Positions 41,807 to 54,245 of a stretch of DNA of 64,000 nucleotides are shown here, piece by piece. Both the position numbers and the translations under genes were made by a program. The stretch spans positions 175,676 through 239,675 of the forward strand of contig BDDD01000368.1 in the NCBI GenBank assembly GCA_001972305.1, written 5' to 3'. Positions within the stretch are counted from its first letter, which is position 1; each line of letters starts with the position of its first letter. The DNA is from Cephalotus follicularis. Taxonomy: Eukaryota > Streptophyta > Magnoliopsida > Oxalidales > Cephalotaceae. The notes below the pieces were generated by a model. The model saw only the letters and a list, made by a program, of their open reading frames with translations. It did no database searches and was not told the origin of the DNA.

Positions 41807-44448
41807 TGTCAGGCCCCGGTTTCAGGTAGACACACATAAAGGTGGTAAAGGCAGTTAACATTAAGATTTAGCTTATGCAAATGCCATAAAATTTAAACTT
41901 TTCAAATAAAACATCAGTTGCGAAAGCATTAAACTCATAAGCCGAAAACACGTAATGTGCATCCCATACTGCACGCTACTCAATAGAAGTCTGTCATTGT
42001 TAAAAGCCCATAAACGGAGTGTAATTCATAATACATTATTAAAACCCATCGTTAATCAAAGCCAAAAGTACGGTACATCAGTAGTCCTTAAAACAAAACC
42101 AGTTTATTACAATCCAGAAGAATATAAAACCAACAACAATAACATAAAGGCTTGTTCTTCGTCCAAGCTAGTCCAACCGGTCCACTGCATCAATCTGAAA
42201 AGTAGGGGGTTAGCCTTTGTCCTCACTCGGCTAAGTCATAAGAATACTTTGGGATCAACATTACATGCATGTCATGAAATGTATGCATAGATGATGCAGT
42301 GCAGTAGAAAATACCAGTTTATATACATATATATATATATATAAAATTTAGCAGTACAGTAAAATAACAGTAGGGACATATATATGAAAATATATGTATG
42401 CAACAACAGTACAGTGGTAGCCCGGCCAGGGCTACATCAAACAGGCACAATAGTGTCCGAACAGGACCGGTAAACAGTACAGTAAGTCCGCAAAAGGGAC
42501 CACAAACAGGCAGGCAGTATGTGTAACCCCGCCAACTCCTGGCCACACGTTACACTCCCACACCGGTCCCTACTCCAGGCAACCAAACAAGACAATAATA
42601 CAATACAGTGAGTTACCCAGCCAACTCCTGGCTCCTAGGTCAACCCTGCCACTAGCCGCGCTGGCAGTCTCCGCCATGCAACTAGTGGCTCAAGCACAAC
42701 CACATAAAATTCATAGAGCAAACAGTGAATAGTCACAGTAAACCGTGCAGTAACTAGTACTGTAATGATCCTTAGATCAACATCATCCAGTTTATTTCAA
42801 ACTGTTTTCGAAAGTCATAAACATTTGAAATATGTATTTTCAGTAGCGGAAAATACTTTTAAACAGTTCAGTAGGTGGAAATTGCTTTTCCAGTTTGTTC
42901 AAAATATGTTATTATCAAATATCTATTTTGTACTCAAAATAGTCATTTTTAGTTTCACATATGCATTGCTAAATTAACATAGTAATCTAGAAATCATAAA
43001 CAGTTTATAATCAGTAAATAAACATGTAGTAAACAGTACATATGCAATGCATACAAATTCTCTAATGCATCCTAAATGGAGTCGGGATCATCGCGCATCG
43101 TTTTAAGCAAGAGAGAACTAAACAGCAGCCTGGCAGTCGGCTAGATTCTTCACCAGTCGGCTGTTCTGAGTAATCAGTACATGAGTAGTCGGTTGGTTCC
43201 TTCTACCAGTCGACTTGTTCATCAGGCAATCCGCTGTTATCCTTCAACAGTCGAATGTTTTGGTTGAGCAGTCGGATGTCTTCCTTCGACAGTTGACTGT
43301 TCTGGGAAACCAGTTACATGTAATGCAATATATATAACTTGAATGAATCATTGCAAGCATCCACATATATTCTCAAGGCATAATATCGTCAATCAGTCCT
43401 CAAGTGGTTCATAGAACACAACAGTAAACATGCATTTTATCCAACAATTCAATACCAAGATAAAACTCAATATGCATGTACATGAACTCAAATGATTCTC
43501 AACAGTAACTATGGCATGCGAAAAACCAGTAGTAACAATGGCATATCAACTGAACATCATAGCACATACAAGCAGGCAACCAATCGCATAACATTCAGTA
43601 ATCTTGAGCTCAAAAATACAACCATAACTTCCCCTACCTTTTGATTCCAAGTTAGGAATCTATAAGTCCACCTCTTTTAGTATGAACCACAGATCCTCCA
43701 AGCTTCCCAGGTCAGGTTTGGAAGTCCAGGTTCGAGCTCCAAGCCCCAGTTCCTTTGGTTTCACAGTGGAGGTAAAGTTTTCCTTTTTTTCTCTAAAAAT
43801 CTCTCTTGTTTCCCTCTCACAGACTGTTTCTTTCCTTCCAAAATCATAGTCCCTCTCTGGTTTCAGTAGCTCAGCAGATGAGGAGAAAGGAGAAGCTTTA
43901 AACAGCTGAAAAAACTCTCCCTCCTTCATTAACCCGAAAAAGCAAGCCCATGTGCCATTTCCTTCACTCTTTGGCAACTCATAAGCACCATCTGTCAAAA
44001 ACTGCCTTAGATTCAGTCTGGATAGCATGCAGGTGTTGTCTCTGTCCCTTGCATGAGCCGCATGACGCCCAGGTGTCGCCTCATTTCTCCTTGTAAGTCG
44101 TTGCATGTGATTTAGTCACAAGCAAATAAAACAGAGCATAAACCAGCCGGCTATTCTTCCCAGAAAGTTGGCTGTCCTCTAGGCTATGGTTGCCAGGTGG
44201 CTCGACAGCCCTCCAGTAGGTTGGTTTGTCACACCAGTGGACTGATCCATTAAACGGTACACCAATCAGCTGGTCTATTGCACCAGTCAACTGTCCCCGT
44301 CAATAGTTCAACAATCATACTTCTAAGTGTTTTTATTTGATTTGCATATCAAAATAATAGCTGGGAAATTTATCTTTCTCATTAAATTAATAACAAGATT
44401 ACATTTGGAATTCAAATATTAAAACGTACGAAAATCTAGGGCGTTACA
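41807..44448 (-). repeat. 5' LTR, family TGTCAGGCCCCGG (sister of LTR K)
   Basis: The plus strand runs TGTCAGGCCCCGG to GGGCGTTACA, 2642 bp, and sits next to a PBS. It is closely similar to the LTR at 62071-63533. In minus order it has CAGTCGACTG-type units at 44300-44140 and an array at 43299-43134. The donor AAAAG|GTAGGGG is at 43637 and the acceptor TTTTCAG|ATTGATGCAG at 42195. The hairpin is at 41979-41952. The right end breaks the RNase H of element 5. Confidence 0.88.
43134..43299. repeat. Palindrome array in the 41807-44448 LTR
   Basis: Units start at 43134, 43154, 43175, 43186, 43207, 43227, 43248, 43269 and 43290. The steps are 20, 21, 11, 21, 20, 21, 21 and 21 bp. Most match CAGTCGGCTG or CAGTTGACTG. 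Confidence 0.86.
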
Positions 44449-45457
44449 TCAACCCAAGCCATTTCCCGATGCATCACTATATATCCCAAAACCTTCATTG
44501 CCTTTTGGTAAGGCTAAGATTGGCGTAAAAGTCAATCGATGCTTTCGCTCCCGAAAGCTCTGTTCACAAAGTTCATCCCATACAAAATGCTACATTCTTC
44601 TGCGTCAATCGGGTAAGAGGTGTTGCTATGCTGGAGAATCCTTCAACAAAACAACGGTAGTACCCTGCCAAGCCTACAAAGCTTCTGACTTCCGTCACGT
44701 TAGTTGGCCGTTTCCAGTCCTTTATTACCTCTATCTCCGATGGGTTGACTGAAAAACTGGCACCGGAAATGATATGATCGACAAAACCTACCTTTTACAA
44801 CCATAACTCGCATTTGTTGAACTTGGCATATAATCGATGATCTCTCAGAATTTGCAGTGTCAAGTGTAGACGTTCTCTATGTTCTTCCAACGTCTTAGAA
44901 TACACCAGGATATCATCGATGAAGACTACAATAAAGCGATCAAGGTATGGACTAAACACTTGATTCATCAAACTCATAAATGCAGCAGGGGCATTAGTCA
45001 CCCCGAACGGCATAACTACGAATTCATAATGTCCATAACATGATCTAAAAGCTTTCTTCAGGATGTCTTCCTTTCTAACCCTAAGTTGATGATATCCAAA
45101 TCTCAAGTCTAGTTTAGAGAACACAGTCGATCCTCTCAGCTGATCGAATAACTCATCAATGTGCAGCAATGAATATTTGTTCTTGATAGTTACTTCATTA
45201 AACTGCCGATGATCGATGCACATTCGTAACGATCCATCTTTCTTCTTAACAAATAAGACCGGCGCTCCCCAAGGAGACACGCTCGGTCGAACGAAACCTT
45301 TATCAAGCAACTCCTGCAATTGTACTTTTAATTCCTTTAATTCATGAGGAGCCATTCGATAAGGACCTCTCAATATAGGTGCTGTTATGGGTAGAAGATC
45401 CATAGTAAACTCCACATCTCTTTCAGGGGGTAAAGATGTTAGTTTCTCCAGAAACAC
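44449..45457 (-). pseudogene. RT and RNase H start of element 5
   Basis: 45457-44795 is a 220-codon RT stretch with [52 protein letters not shown] and the intact catalytic FIDDILVYS. It ends at [11 protein letters not shown] in a stop. The thumb and the RNase H start (GNEGFGIYSDASGNGLG) follow down to 44449 with frameshifts, and are cut there by the 41807-44448 LTR. RNase H C-terminus and integrase are absent. Confidence 0.88.
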
Positions 45458-46030
45458 GTCCGATTATTCACAAACAATTGGAACATCCTCCAACCTTGGT
45501 ACTCGTCTCTTTCCATCAATCACATGTACCAGATAAGCATCACAACCCTGTCTCAAGAGTTTGTCATCCTGTATAGCAGATATCATTTGAACCTGCTGAC
45601 ATTCCAAGGTTCCAATAAACTAAAATGGAGATTGTGCTGGCACATTGAAGGTTACCACCTTCCTGTTGCAATCCACATAAACATAGTGTGCCGAGAACCA
45701 ATACATTCCCAGAATTACGTCAAGCTCACCCATCGATAACTCCAAAATATCTACCAGGAGAGTCTGTACGGTGATCTCAATAGCACAAGATTTGCACACC
45801 CATTCGGAGGTAGCAGATTCCCCAACTAGTGTGCTAACTTCTATTAAAAAGAATAAGGGTTCTGGCTCCACATTCAGATGACGTATAAAATGTGATGCAA
45901 TATAAGAATGGGAAGAGACCGAATCTATAAGAGATTGTGCCATGTGATGAAATATATGTACCATACCTCCGATAACTGAGGCGGATCCAGCTGCGGCTCG
46001 CTTGTCCATAGCATATACCCTACCTTGCAC
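45458..46030 (-). pseudogene. Protease of element 5
   Basis: The frame has MQGRVYAMDKRAAAGSASVI, then the active-site loop SLIDSVSSHSYIASHFIRHL in which D-S-V replaces D-S-G. It continues through LGMYWFSAHYVYVDCN. The sequence between 45620 and 45458 links to RT through E-D-V-P-I-V with stops. Element 5 has a protein sequence clearly different from elements 2 and 3. Confidence 0.8.
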
Positions 46031-47182
46031 AGTAGGGGTTGATCCTATTGGTTGCTTCCTACGATCACCTCGTCTTGAGCTAGTGCTAGGATGGCCCTGA
46101 TATTGCTATCCAGAGTTACGGCTCTGTTGAGGACCTCCTTGATATGAGGCCGAACTCTAACTTGACTGATTTCAATATTTGTACCTTTCGTAAGGGCATT
46201 CCGCAACCTTATGATCTAGAGCTACACATACCATACATTTACCAGTCTTCCACCAACAATGATTGGATGCATGATTTGTGAGCTGCCAATATATGCATGG
46301 TTCATAAGGGACCTGACTGCTAGAGTCAGCAAGTTTGGAATGACCCCTCTGTGGTGACAATAATCCCTGATCTCTTCTCCGAGAGCCATGACCCCAGCTT
46401 CTTTGCTAGGAGTTATGAGATTGTCTTCCAAATCTGGAGGGACCAGCTGGACTACCAGTGCTACGTGGAGATCCACTATGTCCAAGACAACTACTATATC
46501 TCGATCTCTGGGATTTATTACTACTCCCATAACATCTACAAGAATGTCCTCCTGTAGACATTGATCTCTTATTGTCTGTCTGGATCCTTAAATTGCGTAA
46601 CTCATTGGTCACAACTTCTATGTCTCTGGCTCTGCTAGGCAATTCAAAGAGGGATCTCAGTCGTAGATGTACCAACAGCTGTCTGATATCAGGTCTAAGG
46701 CCTACAAAAAATTTCTTAGCCTTTCTCATTTCAGTGTTAATGATATGCGGAGCTACTCTTACCAGTTCAATGAACTTGGCCTCATATTAGGCCACTGTCA
46801 TATCGCCTTGAGTAAGGTTAAGCAATTCAGGTTCTCCCTTATCCACTTCTACTTCGGTGTAGTACTGCTCATTGAATTATGCTTTAAGTTTATCCCATGA
46901 ACTTACTATCCCTGATTGTTCCCATGAGGTTTCAATCATTTTCCTCCAGTGTTTTGCTTCACCATGAAGCATATATGTGGCAAAGAGGATCTTCTAGGAC
47001 TCAGAACACTCCAAGACCCTGAAAATATTCTCAGTTTGCATTAACCATCTCTCAGCCGCTATTGCATCTGGGTATCCTGTAAACACTGAGGGATTCAACG
47101 TCAAAAACCTGACTAGGGGATCATCTAGGCGTGTAGGCTGATCGACCGACCTCCTTGCTACCACCGTACGCCTTGTGGGTCT
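46031..47182 (-). pseudogene. Gag of element 5
   Basis: In minus order the capsid begins near 47182. MHGEAKHW-type landmarks lie near 46960, followed by QGDMTVA near 46800, FIELVRVAPHI near 46760 and FFVGLRPDIRQLLVHLRLRS (46729-46650). A zinc knuckle CIYWQLTNHASNHCWW/CMVCVALDHKVAECPY lies at 46172-46360. Several stops and frame changes are present. The gag start is lost because an LTR-like sequence begins at 47183. Confidence 0.82.
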
Positions 47183-50100
47183 TGTAACACCCCAAACCCC
47201 AAGGGTAAGGTTTGACGCACCAGAAACAGTACCATTCTATTACCAATATTCAGCGGGAAAAAATTTAAACAATTTATAACACAATAGTGCATGCGGGAAA
47301 TCCAATAAACAATAACTCATATGTGGATAAAACCCAATGTATACAATACAGTTCATAATAAGCTCTGCCATAGGCCGGCAGGTCAATAAACAATATTAAA
47401 TATCATCATTATATTCTTGGGTCGTCGAACTGCAACGAGAAGGAGGAGACTTACTCAGTGCTTCAATCGTCTGCTAGCTGTAAAGCTTCACCTGCACCTG
47501 ACCAATTACATAACAATGCAATGGGTCAGTAACCACTGATTGTGTAGGAACTACTACCAATTAATATATGGAGTGCAATGCAGCATGTATGCAATGAGAG
47601 ATGCAATGCATAACTAACCATACAGTACAATCATTCATAACATTCACAGTACCATTAACAATCATTCACAGTACAGTCATTTACAGTACCATTAACAATC
47701 ATTCATATTCTTCCTCGGCATCCCCTACTTAGGGATGAGCGGTAGACGTACACCAGACATTAAAGATAGAGGAGCCGAGATGGAGTAAACATTACATTTT
47801 AGGCAGACCGGTTCCTCGGGTTCCTCAGTTTTATAAAGAGCAATATACGCACTAGGCGTTATAGGCAGAGGAGAGGAACATTCACACTTTCATTAGCATT
47901 GGTCAGCCATTATTCACTGCACTGTACATTAACATTCATTTAACAGTACATTATCACTATCACACTATACAGTAACATTCATTCAGTCAGTGTGGCTCAT
48001 CTCAATCGGTGATCCATTGGGTTATCTCGGTGACCCTCCTGGTTCATCTTAATTGGTGACCTGTTGGTTCATCTCGGGAATAGCCTTACTGGTTCATCTC
48101 CCACGGTGATCCCCGTAAGGTTCATCTCCGCGGTGACCCAGACCATTACAATATATTACACTACATTCATTATTACATTAACATTATAATGACACTACAT
48201 TTCCATTCCACTGTGAGGTCGGCCTTCACTATATTGCACTGCATTACACCACATTACACTACATTTATTTATCCTTTCCCAGTCTACCATTTCATTCACT
48301 CATTCACACTAGCTTTCTTGGACGCCTAGATTAGGCACTATTTAAATACTCATGCATCAAAGGCTCTCTATGAAGGAATAAAACCGAGTTTATGGCCATT
48401 TTAGGTGTTAGATGCATAGGATGTATAGCTTTAATTTTCATTAAAGTGACTCTAAAAATGAAAAATTTCATAAACTAACTCCATGAATCATCACAAACAA
48501 CCTAGGATCGCTAATCAACAACCCAATCAAACAATATATACATATAGAGAAGGACAGAGTTTATACCAAGCTACCAAACTACTTCATTCAAGAACCCGTT
48601 ATGAGACTTCAAACTTTAACTCAGTAACAAACCGCAGCGGAATAACTAATGTAAATACAAGTCCTATGTCACTAATCCTAATCTAGGATCAATATAGGAA
48701 ATGTATTGCTCAATGAAAGCAATACACACCTTATAAAAATCAAACAGTGGTGTTATAGATTGAGGTATTGAGTTTTCTCTTTTATCTCTTTTGTTCTCTA
48801 AGAACACAAAAACAGTAGAATACTCTTTCTCTCAAACGCTACGAATGTCCAGGTTCAAGCACCAGTCTTTCATCTATATAGAAAATGTGTTCCTCTCTCT
48901 TTTATGCATTAATGCATCCAATGTCATGATCAATTGATAATGGATCACCACAAAGCTAGCCATTATGAAAACGAGTTAACGGGATTTCATTCCTTGAATA
49001 GAAATCCCTTTCCATTCATGCCAGCATGACAAAAATGGATGTTTCCATTTTCTGGTGCCATATCCATTTCTAAAATATAAGATATATGGCTTCCCATTTG
49101 CTGTTTTGCATGACATACGAAATGTCCACGCATAGAAGAAGCGTTGTCCTCCATTTTATCCAGTGTCATGATCCACCAATTGTGGATCACCATTATGCCA
49201 GGAATAATGAAAACGTGTTAAAAGGATTTTAATTTCTAAAATCAAATCCCATTCCCTTTCTACATGATCAAAGGCTTATATATAAGTTACTACTTACCAT
49301 ACTGGTTGTCTAACAACCATGACACATTAATGTCCCATGCAGAAGCAAATAAGAGAGAGTTTGAGAGATTAAGAGATAGAGAATAATAATCCAATTATTT
49401 GTTTAATACCATAATCATATTAGTATGTTACGTCAACTAATCAGTCACATAACATCACTAATACACCACAATATAACATGTGCCATCACACATTATAAAA
49501 CAATACGATATAAGTATCCAATACATATACTCGTGAGGCGGGACCCGAAAGTCCGCAATTAAATCGGTAATGATTGTTTGTTACTAAGATGCCTTACTCT
49601 TAAGTAAACTCACCATAAATAGTCCTTCACTACTTTTAAGACCCTGAACCTATGACTATCATATTCTAGGTGTGTAAATTAATCCCTTAATTAATTTCCA
49701 CGATTAAGTCCGCTTCTGATACATCAAAAACTTTATCCTGACGACAGTTACAGTGTTCTATAATCCCTCATCATTCTCGGCCGGCCGAGGGTAAGGATAC
49801 GTGTCAACCCTAGATATGCTGGTATCTATAAATCTGTAAATACCATCATGACTATCGAAACCCTAGATTCCAGCTCGCCATAACCTGGCCAGGTATTTCA
49901 AAGTCCATAATGATTACATATACTATAGAGCCAATCATCCTCACATCAGGTGTGAGGATCCCATGTTGCGAACTCACTTACATTCACATAAATCTTGCAA
50001 GACCCAAAATCTGCATGTTTTCCAGCCCCGCGAAAGTACTGGGTAGGGAAGAAATCAAAGTCAGACAGTCTCTATGCAATGTACAGTAGCCGCTCAGGTC

Positions 50101-50585
50101 TAAGGATCATACAAGTCCATCAAGAACTTGCTAGACTCGTACAGTCTATACACTACTATCTCAGATGGGAAACTATATTGACACGGGATATGTGACCATC
50201 CAAATAGAATTCGCATGGTGGGTCAAGTTCAGTGTACATGCTCCCAGCACGTACCCCGCATTATCTTTAGGGTTCAACCCTAGTGGCAATGAGATACTCC
50301 ACTCTCCCATTCCCGAGAGCAAGCATAGCACGACAAGTTTATCTGGTTCACGAATGCCCTAAGTAAGTGAACCTATGACTTGGAGCAATTTATGTTAGGT
50401 TAGGGGTGTCCATGTATGCCACGATATGGCTTGTTGGTTGTACATATACACTCTTAATTAATACAATTCTGAATTTCATTCATATTCAATGTGCATATTC
50501 TTTTATTGGCAAGGCTATGTAACTCATCCCAACCAACCAAAAGGAATAGAATAATTATACGTAATTAACTGTATGTTATATAGAG
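47183..50585 (-). repeat. LTR-like block M (boundary on the right unsure)
   Basis: The left end TGTAACACCCCAAACCCC abuts gag of element 5. In minus orientation an acceptor-like TTCTCGTTGCAG is near 47430, analogous in position to those in the other LTRs. A degenerate repeat lies at 47995-48140. The sequence 48480-50580 is AT-rich with no recognisable gene. Homology in inverted orientation to 50655-50830 suggests this is the same family as the next LTR. Possible ends are between 50400 and 50600. Confidence 0.5.
47995..48140. repeat. TTCATCTC-GGTGACC repeat
   Basis: Six units of the form GTTCATCTCNNCGGTGACCC start near 47997, 48022, 48043, 48068, 48093 and 48121. The steps are 21-28 bp. Confidence 0.75.
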
Positions 50586-51697
50586 CCCTGTCACATCCAA
50601 AGTGTTGGATCTCATGCCGAGAGGGCTATGAAAATAAGATCCTTACTCCCTGTGACAAATGTTCCAAGTCATAGGTTCACTTTCTTCGGGCCATCGATGA
50701 ACCGTGAAGACTTGTCATGTTAAGCTTGCTCCCAGGTTAGCAGTGGAGAATGGTTATCTTGTAGCCAATTGGGTTTACCCCTAAAGCTAAATGTGAGGTG
50801 TATGTTAGAGAGCATGACACTAAATTGACCCACAAATAGGAAACCTATTTAGATAGTCAATATCCAATGTAAATAGGATTCCTATGGTATCAGTATTATA
50901 GTCTATGGTGACTAGTAGGTCTATAGCCTGTGTTGTCTTCTTTGACCTGAGCGATTGGCATGCATTGTGTGGTGACTGCTTGACTTTGATATTTGCCTTC
51001 CCCAGCACTAGCCGAGTGCTGGCAAACGGGTTGCCTTTGGGTCTTGTCGGAGCTGCATTGAGATGTTTGGGCGAGTGCGCAATAGGGGATCATCACACTC
51101 GGGCTGAGGGTGACCGGCTCTATTTATCTATGTATGTTACAGACTTAAAAGTCCTGATCAAGATAGGTGGAATAGGAAAGAGAGGTTCCCATGGGAGGTC
51201 TACTGATAGTCTGAGTGCGATCATAGATTCATAGTTATCGCAGAAAAACAAGGGGTGAAATTCATCCAAACCCTAGGTTGTGATGGTGCCAAGTATGACG
51301 AGGGAAACATGATACATATGCTGATGACAGGATAAAGCGACTAGCTATTCGGACCATGGTTGATAAACGTGGTAATACGCAGATTCGGGGGTTACTGGCG
51401 CTCATACCGGGGTTGGTCTGATAGTCGATGTACTGTTATAGTGGTCGTACCAGAAATCAGGATGTTTTGGGAATTAATCCTCATACCGAAAAACGATAGG
51501 CTTTCGGGTCCTACCTGACTTTGAACAGGTCGATATGTGGTGAGACACATATCATTTAGTGAAATGACAACATCAGGGAAGATGTTGCTTTGCTAGTGAG
51601 TATTTCATTTGATTGATTTAGGTCCATGCAATGCCACGATTAAATATTCCATGCGAAGGGTTTTGAAAATAAAAGAGATTGTCTCATCTTTGTCTTA

Positions 51698-51885
51698 GGC
51701 ATCGACGCCATGAAGAGCATGCGTCGATGCCATGTCTAGTTAAGTTACTGGGCGTTAACACGAATAGCTTGCATTGACGCTGAGAAAACCAGTACCATCA
51801 AACGTCGATGCCATGGAGAGCATGCGTCGATGCCATAACTGGATTGAGCCGCTGGGCATTAACTCTATGGAGAGCATGGCTTTGA
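51698..51885. repeat. GCGTCGATGCC-type array in LTR I
   Basis: Units start near 51698, 51720, 51751, 51770, 51801, 51823, 51854 and 51874. The steps are about 22, 31, 19, 31, 22, 31 and 20 bp, close to two and three helical turns. Weaker units continue to 52030 (GTTGACGCC). Confidence 0.75.
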
Positions 51886-52069
51886 CGATTTAAAAACAAG
51901 TAGGTTTACGGGTCATCATTGTGTTTTTTACGCGTCTACGCGAAGACAAATGAGACTAGGTGCCTGTTTCATCCTATCGTTGGTGTTGACGCCTAGATAA
52001 GATGCGATGCATGGCGTTGACGCCTTGAAAGGCTGATGCCCGGGTTTGTTGGAGAGAGAAAGTCAACAC

Positions 52070-52079
52070 TATAAATAGC
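52070..52079 (+). promoter_or_regulatory. TATA box of LTR I
   Basis: CTATAAATAG is followed after 30-60 bp by a strong CT-rich tract (CTTTCTCTTTCTCTCTCTTC). The palindrome array lies upstream of it. Confidence 0.65.
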
Positions 52080-52878
52080 TTGAGAGAAGCTTGTTGAACA
52101 CACTTGAGACTTTCTCTTTCTCTCTCTTCCCTGCATCTCTCTTCTTCTTCCTGCTTTCATACGCGTTGGCACCTATCGCCTACACATTGACGCCTACATC
52201 GCCTAGTGCGATTTGTATCAATTTGCAAGCCTCCTTTCACCAATCAAAGGTCATAATAGGTGGAAATACTTTGTACCTTGCATCTTATCTATGCCTAGAG
52301 TTATTTAGTGTAGGTTTAAACACTTGGCCTTGCATCCCTGAATTCTCCCATTCATGGCTTATGGAGGATCTTGGAGTTTTTAGGATAAAGAGTAGAGGGA
52401 GCTTTTCTTGAAGGAAGGAGTCTTCACCTCCGGTAAGAATCTCTTCTTCTTCTCCCTTGTGTCCCCATGGCAGTGAGTTGGTGCTAGGGTGTGTGTACCC
52501 TAGCCGAACCTCCATGGTACTCTTTGGTAGTTTGTTTTGTCCTCCGTTAGGGTTAGGGATGCTTGGGTGTGGGTTGATTGGACTTTAGGCTAGGGTTTTA
52601 TGTGTTTCCTTGTGAGCCTATGTTTGGAGTCCATTTCTAGGGTTTATGGCAACCCTAGCATTCTGACCAGTTTCGCCCTATGCTTGGTTTTGGCTTTGGT
52701 TTGATTGGTTGTTTAATTAGGGTTCCTTGGCACTCATTGGGACAATTCGAACTTATATTAGGGCATCCCATTGCTTGGGTATTAATCTATTGGTGAAAAT
52801 TTAAAGTTAATCGGCCCCAAACCCTAATGTCCGAATTGATAAGTCTTCCGCGGCGCATTGGCCACGCGATCCCAACAA

Positions 52879-52891
52879 GTGGTATCAGAGC
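52879..52891 (+). other. Primer-binding site after LTR I
   Basis: TGGTATCAGAGCC matches initiator tRNA-Met over 13 bases, two bases after the LTR end. Confidence 0.85.
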
Positions 52892-53933
52892 CACCTAATT
52901 GACTTCAATTAGACCTCAATTTGATGTTTACTGGATTGGAGATTACATATGTGTCTTGGCCGATTTGTAATAGCCCTACGTTAAGTGGGAGTTGCTTATT
53001 GGTCACACTAATGAAATCGATGAACCATTGAATGCCATATTGTTACGTGTTTATTCAATTATATATCGGTTATATTTTTTAATTTCTTATGCATGCTGGT
53101 AGGCTTGGGACTTGTCCTAGCTTTGTGTTTTCCTTGTGTGGATGATTTAATTGCTTTGTTACATTCATGAAATTCAATCGATCCGTAATAAGGCTGTCTG
53201 CGTGCGCCATGTTTATTTTCTTGTTCTTTTTCTTAGAGTAAAATTCTCTTCTCCCTCAATTGTATTTCTTTTAATTTAAATGTACTATGGTTGTAATTTG
53301 AAGAAAGGGGAGCAATGGAAATTGAAGAGAAGATCAAGAAGATTGCAAGACCTGTTGAAGTCGACGTATGCGTGGTAGCAAATGTAATGGAGTTTAAATT
53401 AAATTAGTAAACCTAGGAGACCTAGTGGTCACGTTGGCTCACGTGATCACTTATAGTTTTTGTCCCAAGTCAGGCCACTTTTAGGGTGCATGAGATTGAT
53501 GTTTTCTTTAACAATCCAAACACGTTCAAGCATGTTAAGCCGTCCGAATGGATTAAAAGATTAAAATTAATCTAAAACAGCTTTGGCAATATAATAAAAT
53601 TGATGAGACCAAATCCCTCGATCTTGCAAATAATAAGTCCATAAGACGTGGGGCATATGGCTGCCCTGTCATTGGCCTTCCACAATCATCCTTGAATGGT
53701 GTGGATATACTGGGGACGCCACCAGCCAAAGCTGAGGTCCCCCGTATAACCATTTCTATTCAATTTTGGTACTCTGACAGGCCAAAGCTTGTGGGTGTCA
53801 AAACGAATCTATTTCTTTGAGGGTTGCGTGTTTGACTTCTACCAGGATCTTATGGTTACAATCATGCCAATGCAGAGACCATAAGGGCCGGGAGGCCGAA
53901 TCTAGTATTGGATCTTACATATTGTAACGCCCG
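52892..53933 (+). other. Untranslated leader downstream of LTR I, copy 2
   Basis: About 1 kb without a long frame. Its second half (53475-53905) is the homologue of 38655-39094. It is interrupted by solo LTR C and resumes at 56676. Near 56920-56941 a pyrimidine tract and CTTTTATAG look like a splice acceptor just upstream of an ATG at 56970. Confidence 0.6.
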
Positions 53934-54091
53934 GTATTTTCCTAAATGTAATATTTTGATTTATGATGTAATCTTAACTTGAATTAATGAGAATGTTGAA
54001 GTTTCAAACTCAAAAGAGGTCTCTAAACCCTAAATATTGATTAAGGAAGGAAAAGTGTATCAAAAGCTTGAAACGACGCTGTTTTGGGACA

Positions 54092-54245
54092 AAGACATCG
54101 ACGTCTTTATAAAGACGTCGACGCCTTTGGGAACCATGGTACACGTGAATGCATGGGCATGCACGTCGACATTGAGAGAAGGCATCGACACCTTCTTACA
54201 AAAATGGAAAAGACATCGACGTCTAAGTAAAGACTTCGACGCCTT
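54092..54245. repeat. AAGACATCGACGTCTT array in LTR C (first)
   Basis: 16-bp palindromes AAGACATCGACGTCTT (54092) and AAGACGTCGACGCCTT (54112) are 20 bp apart. Others follow at about 54177 (AAGGCATCGACACCTT), 54211 and 54231, the last pair again 20 bp apart. Confidence 0.87.

Larger units (their letters stand above)
50600..52876 (+). repeat. LTR I, followed by a tRNA-Met PBS
   Basis: The right end ATCCCAACA is followed two bases later by TGGTATCAGAGCC. The left end is probably TGTTGGATCTC at 50601, giving about 2.28 kb. TATA CTATAAATAG is at 52070-52079. A candidate donor CCG|GTAAGAAT is near 52431. A GCATCGACGCC-type array lies at 51698-51885. The LTR ends resemble those of plant Ty1/copia SIRE-type elements, but no coding domain is present to prove it. 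Confidence 0.65.

Noticed and set aside
47995-48140. Centromeric or telomeric satellite
   Set aside because: Six degenerate units in an LTR-like block. Unit and copy number are far below a satellite, and no TTTAGGG repeats occur.
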